A stretch of DNA of 64,000 nt from Brasenia schreberi (Eukaryota > Streptophyta > Magnoliopsida > Nymphaeales > Cabombaceae). Each line of letters starts with the position of its first letter. Positions within the stretch are counted from its first letter, which is position 1. The translations under genes were made by a program, and so were the position numbers. Below the pieces are notes generated by a model. That model was not told the origin of the DNA, did no database searches, and saw nothing but the letters and a program-made list of their open reading frames with translations. Location: positions 9,403,501 through 9,467,500 of the forward strand of contig JAYKKT010000089.1 in the NCBI GenBank assembly GCA_036023115.1, written 5' to 3'. Shown in pieces: positions 57,437 through 64,000 of this stretch.

Positions 57437-59424
57437 CTCAGCACCATCAGTTTTTAATCGTGTCAACTTGAATGAACACGAAACACTCACGTCCTTGCTA
57501 GCCAGAGGCAAAGTTTCTTTGTACACCAGCTTCTTTCAACGACCAAAACCCCACTTCCTAGGACTATGCGCAATGTGAATGAAACCCTGTTGCTTTATCG
57601 TGTTCGACTTGCAAACAATTTCTTGTGTTCATGTCAAAAGCAGGTCAATCCAAGCACCTGGCAAGATCATTTCGTGTCATTTGGGTAGATACGAGCTAAC
57701 TTCTTAACCTTGCCAGTGTCCGTATTCGAGTCGTGTCGGACACTGTCGTCGGTGCTGTTGAGATGTGGAGTCGGCATCAATAAGGCAGCAATTGTGGCGG
57801 GATGATTTTCAATGTGGAAACATGACAGCGACATCTTTAAAATGCTGGTCATTATTTTTGAGGGAGTCTCACTGAATTGCATGGGACCCCTAATAAGAAA
57901 GAGATGGAGATATTATTATCATCTTTTTATAAAACAAATTACAGATTGATGCCAAATTAATCATCTATTTGCAACAGACTACCTATATTTTTAAATTTGC
58001 CCGCCTTTTTTGAAGTTTTGTGCAAACCAAATTCGCTTGTGCCTTAACTTTATCAAGTGTTTGTGTATATGGATTCATGCAGTAGAAGATCTACAAATCG
58101 GCATTCAGTGGAGCGAATAGCCCTTTAAACTGTTGAACATGCGGCAAATTAATTATCTTAAAGGTGGGTTCAACCGCGAGTTATACATTTTCTTATCGAT
58201 ATTTTAAATTTCAAGTGGGGTGCCTGCTGTAGTCGCTGCATTCATGAGAGTTGAGGCCGTCAAAGGAGATGAATTACTAGTTATTTAGCTCGCTTTTCAC
58301 TCATTTCAACTTGAATTAACTACTACTCGGTGTGAGATCAATTCAACTTAAACGATCAAACTATATGAGCCATGGACAAGAAACAATCCGCCAATGAGGG
58401 TTAACTTTTACTGGTTTTAGGATAAAGTGTGTCTTTCTATATACATTGATAAGTTAGGCAATTGAACGTATTATATAAAACTGGAGCCGGGCATTTGTAA
58501 ATAGCTTACACTTGAAAGTTTTAATTTATAATTTTCTCTTTATTTTAGTTTATTTGTATCTCTGTGTGGTTGATGGCGCAGCTGGTTCACACTTCACACT
58601 TTTGACTCCTCTTTTTTTTGGGGCCTGGGGAACATGCAAATCTGCTCCTCTAGAGCAGAAATCAAGCGTCCACCGACTCAGTCGTCCCCCCAGCATTCCG
58701 TTGCACCACTCCATCCGTGTGTGTTTCCTACCGGGTCCGGTGGTGTTGCCGGTAAGCGAACCAAGCTGCTCGTTTCTGAACTCGGTTTAACTCAATTGTA
58801 ATTCATGATTCAGCTCTTTAGTAATGGTAGTTAAAAGAACCACTCGTGAATCATTTATGAGATAAACATAATTCCATAAAATCATTTATAAAATAAAAAT
58901 TAAGGTTCCAAACATTTTATTCCAGTATTTTTTATAATTTTTAAAATTTTAACAGATTTACCCGTACCAAACAATTACGGACTCAACCTAAAACTGACCT
59001 CAACCCTGTTCAATTACGATTCCGAGCTAACCAAAACTGAACATCTCTATCATGACCATTTGGGTAGAGGACTCCTGACCTTTCATGCCAACCCCTTAGC
59101 AAGCGAGCGATGTCTAAGGGCCCTCATACAGTTTGGACTTGTTAAGGTTAAAATATTCGTTTTACAAGGGCCCATGCGAGCCTTCTCTGGCTCTGAGGCG
59201 GACTCAGTAAGGTCTGCACTGTCAGATGGCACGAAAAGACTCGGTAGACTTTAGGTAGGTTTTAATATTTATTATTTTAGATTTTCCTCGAAAGAGTCAT
59301 AATTTAGATTTTGACAGTGCTTTGAGGGCCCAGAACCAGAAGGGCTTTATTTTTAAATTATGATTTTTTTCTGAAAAAAAAGTTCTCCCATTAGGCAATG
59401 TGGGCTCGAAGAGCCACGGGCTTT
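57437..59424. other. Gene-poor spacer
   Basis: No gene seen. It has AT-rich sequence with a weak AACCGG-type fragment at about 58920-59050 (aaaattttaacagatttacccg...ccgagctaacc). Confidence 0.4.
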
Positions 59425-59538
59425 TATTGTATAATACAATAGTTGGGATTGTCTCATGTAGAAAAACACAATCCCAACTATTGTGTTTTTCTACTGTACA
59501 ATTGATTTTTTTTCAATTGTACAGTAGAAAAACACAAT
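59425..59538. repeat. Cluster of perfect inverted repeats (hairpins)
   Basis: Three adjoining or overlapping palindromes: attgtat/atacaat at 59427-59441; 16-bp arms caatagttgggattgt at 59437-59452 and their complement at 59468-59483; and perfect 26-bp arms at 59480-59505 and 59513-59538 around a T7 loop. Confidence 0.9.
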
Positions 59539-59595
59539 GTGAAGGTCACAAGTCGTATACGCATGTAGTAGAACCGAGCTGCGACACACTCTGAT

Positions 59596-59660
59596 TTTGG
59601 TTCAGTTCAGTTCTGGTTCTTCCGGTTCCAGTTCCAGTTCCAGTTCCGACAGCAGCTCCG
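59596..59660. repeat. AACCGG-rich dispersed repeat, copy 4
   Basis: gttcttccggttccagttcc and tandem cagttc hexamers. Short fragment. Confidence 0.4.
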
Positions 59661-60261
59661 GCAGCCAGGTTGAGTCCGGTCCAACCTGGCCGGCCGGATC
59701 CAAAGCAGCCACCTCTCTTTTGGAAGAGTATCTTTCACTGCATGACCTAAGGGGCGGCTGACATGACGATCTTTCTCGTTTTGTTGCTTCATTCGGTTCA
59801 TCTTTTGACAGCGGTATCTTTCTTTCCATAACGTACCGGAATCGGTCCCAGCAATAAATATAGGTAGGAACCACGAACTGGAGGGCGCGCCGGTCTCAGA
59901 ATTTAAATAAATACTTACACAGAGTCGGACGTACTGACCTTTAACCAAGTCGTAGTATTGATGATACGGTCTACAAAAGTTTTACCAAGGCAATAAAAGT
60001 GAGTCGCGGTGCCGATATTTATCTTTTCACCTTAGGTCCCCATGGGTCGGACACCATCATCATTAATTATTTGCTGCTCATCCCTAAACTTGGGGAGATT
60101 TATGTCTAGCTGCTCAACTTAAAAAAGAAACTCTTGATTGACCTAAAAGAGGGGGAGATGTCTTTTTATGGTTTAGGTCATAAGTCATCAGGAACTGAGA
60201 ATATATATATATATATTTTAAAAATTTTGGTTAAAAATATTTAAAAAGTATGAAACTTATG

Positions 60262-60405
60262 GTTACAAACCGTCAGTTTCGATTCTGTGGAAGCTAAAAT
60301 CGTAACCAAACTCGGTCCTTCCCAGTTCTGAATTTGGTTCGGATTGTTTCGGTTCCTGACCAGATTTAGTTCCCATTGAAACCGTCGAACGGATTCGAAA
60401 CAGGC
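60262..60405. repeat. AACCGG-rich dispersed repeat, copy 5
   Basis: ggttacaaaccgtc...cggttcctgacc...gaaaccgtcgaacgg. Same composition and order type as the other copies. Confidence 0.4.
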
Positions 60406-61699
60406 CATGAAAGGACCAAGAGAGAGACACTTTGATAAATTGGCGATGCTTCTGGAATTGTCCAAAAGAAGGGATTTGCCATGGAAATAGCTATGAAACT
60501 AGGGATGAATCTCAAAATTCCAACTCATTCTTTGTCATATTTCTTGTTGCCTTTCGAAGCGAGCCAATTGGGGCTTTACAGAACGTTCAAATGATCAAAC
60601 AAATGAAAAGCATAAATATGCCTGTCAATTGGTAAATTAATAATATGCTTTCCATGTATTCTTCCTTTTCTATAAAAAAGGGACCCATATTAAATATAAT
60701 CTTCTTATTCTTTATAATTTATCTTAAAACTGTTCTTTTTGAAAAGTTGGATTTGTTAGGCACATAATCAAATACTGTGATTTTGATTTTACCCTAGTTA
60801 AAATCCAAAAGTTAAGTCAATACTTCTTATGTCTGAGAATGTCTCCTCTCCCTCTTTATTTTCGGGTTTCTTTACGGTCGAGTTTCATACATCTTTTTGG
60901 TGACCGATGACTACAAGATTAATTTAATGTTTGATATTGAACCATTCAATCAGGGAAAAAAGAGAAAAAGGAAGAACGAAAATGATTTGAAGAGGGTTCG
61001 AATGATTTGGTGAAGTATATGATTGATTTGATGTATTTTTTTGTTATTTATTTAATATATTAATTTTATTTTTGATCGGAATCAAAACATAAAAAATAAG
61101 GTCAAGTTTTCGACCACAAAAATGTGGTTGAAGCACATCTCCTTCATCTGATACTTTACCTCATTTTAAAAAAAAAATTATTTCTTTTTTCTTCTTCTTG
61201 TTGTTCATTTTTTCTTGTCACTGATTTGTTTTTCTTGTTTTTGATTCTTGTTTCTTTTCTCTCTTTTTTTTTCTTTTTATTCGATGAGAATATGAAAACA
61301 ACAATGCTAAATGAAACATTCGTCACCATAACAAAGAAATATAACGAGCTAGACCTCGCTCGAATAGGGTGTGAGAGGAGAGAGTATTTATATAAAAGTA
61401 ATTTTTGTATTTTTTGAAAAAAAAGATATACATATAATAATCTCGTAAATATATTCATTGAGGAACAGTTGCTTCTGCTTCGAAACGGCACGAAACCCGA
61501 GATACACGAAACAATCTAAGGTTAGTACTTTCTATTGGGAAAGTAGCTACATCATGCATTACCACTCTGGTATAGCTTGGTCCTTACTTTGGATCTCCAT
61601 GATACCAATCATATTAGTTTTTTTTTACTATATATTTTTCATATATAAAAATAAATTTTATATAGTGTTGGAAAATATTTCCTACATGCCGTGGTCGCT
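60406..61699. other. AT-rich spacer
   Basis: No gene seen. A T-rich stretch with TTC/TTCT runs lies at 61170-61285. Confidence 0.4.
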
Positions 61700-61790
61700 A
61701 TAAATCTTTTATCACAATAAGTTGCGTCCACTACATGGATTCTTAGTTGCCATTGTGTTCGATCATGCACGCGAAGATATTCCAAATCTC
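61700..61790 (-). mobile_element. Possible diverged 3' end of an RTE LINE
   Basis: On the minus strand, HDRTQWQLRIHVVDA followed by ttgtgataaaag parallels the LINE copy 1 end HDRDLWKQRIHVADPV and tatgggaaaagg. The match is short and no upstream LINE domain was found. Confidence 0.3.
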
Positions 61791-63068
61791 CATTTTAGCA
61801 AAAAGATAAAAATGCTTGGATTCCTCATCATGCTATCAAAGAAGGCACTTGTTCCCTAATGGAATGTCAATTCTCTCGTTTCTATCAAGGGTTGCTCTCA
61901 GGGCCACATTCTTCTATCCATTGGGCCCAATGTCATCAAAATCAGTTCAAATCAGCTACTTTGGATCGAATCGTCGAAAAATCAATTCGCTTCGATCCAA
62001 CTCAAGCCTTTTTTGTTGGGTTTTTGTTGTACTATATTTTTCATTTTTCATGATTTATAATGTTTTAAACTATGGCCATGGCTTACTCATAGAGGTTATA
62101 TACTATGGCTTGCAAGGGGTTCACTTAATTATTTGGGAAAACATTTCCATGTAGAGATTGAAAATGATGTTAATGAAACTAAAAGTAGAAAATACAAAAG
62201 AATAAGAACCTATTGAACAACTCCACTAATATGTAAATTAAAAGAAAATTACAAAACAAGAAAAGAAAAGAATAAATTTTGGACAATGCATTCAATTTTA
62301 ATGACAAAAGAATAAACAAATTAGATTACTAAGAACTTTTTGACCGAATTTGGTGGCATTATGCAAAGGAAAATTGTATGAAGGTGAGACCGATTGACCA
62401 ATTTTGTTAACATAATATAAAGACCTACTTCACTTAGTGTGGGAGAAGGCATGGTTTTGGTTTTCATTCCTGATCGGCCGTAAAGAGTGTGCTTTGACGG
62501 CTCATTTTCTTCTCTAGGCCGGTTTCAGGTATCTCGAGATCTTTCCAAAACCGCAAGTTCCGATTTAGCTGGAATTATAAACTTATTCCACTATATTCTG
62601 ATTATAAATCACCAGTTCCATTTCAACGAAAAAACTGAACATTCAAGAGCTTATATTGCAGTCCCGAAATCAGAGATGATGTGTGTGTGAGAGAGCTTTG
62701 GAAAGAAAAACACTAAAGAATTATTTTAATTCAGTAATTTCAAAGAGAAAGAGAGAGAGTATATATATATATATATATATGTTATGCATACATATTCAAG
62801 AGAGAGAAAAAAAGCTTTGGAACAAACTCAGTGTGTGTGAGAGAGATAGAAGCTTTGGAACAAACCAAGCAACGAATATTGCAGGATACGCTGTCGTAAG
62901 AAAACTGTGATTGACTAGACAAGATAGCACTCAAATTCGCCAATACAACAGCTTCCTTATGGCGTCTGATTCAAAAGGAAAAGCAATTATACATTCCCTC
63001 CTCTTTTTGTCTTTAATAAAAGCTTGTCTCCCAATTTCCTATATTGAAACAAGTTGGTATTTTAAGCC

Positions 63069-63070
<2 letters not shown>
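61791..63070. other. AT-rich spacer
   Basis: No gene seen. A short (GA)n into (TA)n tract lies at 62750-62780. The region 61810-62040 is less AT-rich and unusual in wording, but matches nothing I recognise. Confidence 0.4.

Positions 63071-63165
<95 letters not shown>
63071..63165. repeat. Compound (TA)n(GA)n microsatellite
   Basis: (TA)n at 63071-63130 followed directly by (GA)n at 63131-63165. Confidence 0.95.
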
Positions 63166-63167
<2 letters not shown>

Positions 63168-63619
63168 GTCCCACCTAAGCTTTCAATTCGGGTAGACATG
63201 AAATTGATTCCCTTGAAAAAGAATCATCTTATCCACTCATGCCCAAATTATGCTTCCTAACATTCATTCTGGCCTTACATTCCCTAAACTCCTCTTTCAT
63301 GTATACTGCATTTATATGATGATTTAAAAGAAGAAGAAGAAGAAGAGAAACCTGGTTCTACATGACCAGAAACACCCTAGGTCTTTTGGAAAAACTTTGC
63401 CATCCAGCAAATAAATGGTAGCTCGATTTATGAATATCTATGGTGCTGGAGCATCACAAACTGATTTTTTCTTTCGGTCACAAAAGGATACGGAAGCCTA
63501 ACACACTTACTTTTATGGGTCCAGAAATAGGCTGACCAGGAACAAACCCGACTTTTTCTCCATATCCAAGAGGAACTGCGAGAAAGCATGGGCTAGCTAG
63601 TTTCGGCTTGAGCCTTATC
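63166..63619. other. Spacer between microsatellite and AACCGG repeat
   Basis: Contains a GAA run at 63330-63347. No gene seen. Confidence 0.4.
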
Positions 63620-63905
63620 TAGACCAGGGCTCGGAAATGGGTCAGGAACCGGTTGAACCTGAAACTGGTGAAACAAAAACCTGGCTCGGAATTGGGAACC
63701 ACCTGATTCGGTTCCGATCTTCTTTTAAATTTTCTTGTAAGTTTTAACTTTTGTAATAAAATTACCCACTCCAAGCGGTTCCAGACTCAAACCGAAACCA
63801 TCCCATAACCGGTCTCTGGCCGGTTCGGTTACGGTTCTGCTCTAACCAAAATTGAATATGTCTTCGGGCAGGGGTCAATTCCGAAACCAGACATGTATAC
63901 CGGCT
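63620..63905. repeat. AACCGG-rich dispersed repeat, copy 6
   Basis: caggaaccggttgaacctgaaactgg near the left; taataaaattacccactcc in the middle; cataaccggtctctggccgg near the right. The most complete copy in the window, about 285 bp. Confidence 0.5.
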
Positions 63906-64000
63906 GGTATTCAAGAATTTCTAATTCAAGTTATTTTAACAATGCAGAACATATGGTTTCAATTATACATTTATTGCAACTAATAAGTCTATGGAGGTAC

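Noticed and set aside
59602..59948. Glu/Leu-rich open frame
   Set aside because: The repeat is the AACCGG/CAGTTC hexamer tract read in one frame.
61810..62040. Organelle-derived insertion (plastid or mitochondrial)
   Set aside because: Composition looked unusual but no organelle gene could be recognised.

Overview
The window is nuclear DNA of a flowering plant. It has sparse, intron-bearing genes with GT-AG junctions. Two of them encode clear plastid proteins (a triose-phosphate translocator and a pTAC7-like nucleoid protein). Between them lie large AT-rich tracts of degenerate Ty1/copia and RTE-type retroelements, SINE-like units and many (TA)n/(GA)n microsatellites. The species cannot be named from the sequence. 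Nothing prokaryotic (operon, CRISPR, Shine-Dalgarno) is present.

Host genes, all on the minus strand unless noted: (1) 685-1250, first exon of a BAM4-like plastid beta-amylase homologue, rest outside the window. (2) 6029-8776, four-exon PTAC7/PAP12. (3) 20842-25824 on the plus strand, a broken VTE6-like (DUF92) gene beside a copia LTR. (4) 27483-31728, complete 12-exon triose-phosphate/phosphate translocator (TPT), 418 aa. (5) 33656-34309, intronless DMP (DUF679) membrane protein. (6) 43028-44747, four-exon class III peroxidase of the PER7 type that lacks both distal catalytic residues. (7) 52839-56857, two-exon HAESA-like LRR receptor kinase, 1019 aa.

Mobile DNA: a minus-strand copia relic (about 9150-11270). 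A copia element (about 12284-20841) split by a nearly full-length RTE LINE (14308-17538) that has a perfect 16-bp target duplication. A second copia element (about 35240-41155) with a duplicated LTR-leader segment, abutting a second RTE copy (41156-42577). A third, 5'-truncated RTE copy (46549-47094) with a 17-bp target duplication. There are also two SINE-like families, hAT-like and TIR elements, an AACCGG-rich dispersed repeat and a hairpin cluster at 59425-59538.

Functional picture: BAM4, TPT and PTAC7 belong to plastid biology (starch breakdown, triose-phosphate export, plastid transcription). The peroxidase and the HAESA-like kinase act at the wall or cell surface. No gene cluster or operon logic is apparent; spacing between genes is set by transposon insertion. 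The most unusual observations are the peroxidase with substituted distal Arg and His, two host introns whose 5' splice site (GTCTC) runs straight into a pyrimidine microsatellite, and the multiply broken VTE6-like copy next to a copia LTR. No wholly new system was identified.
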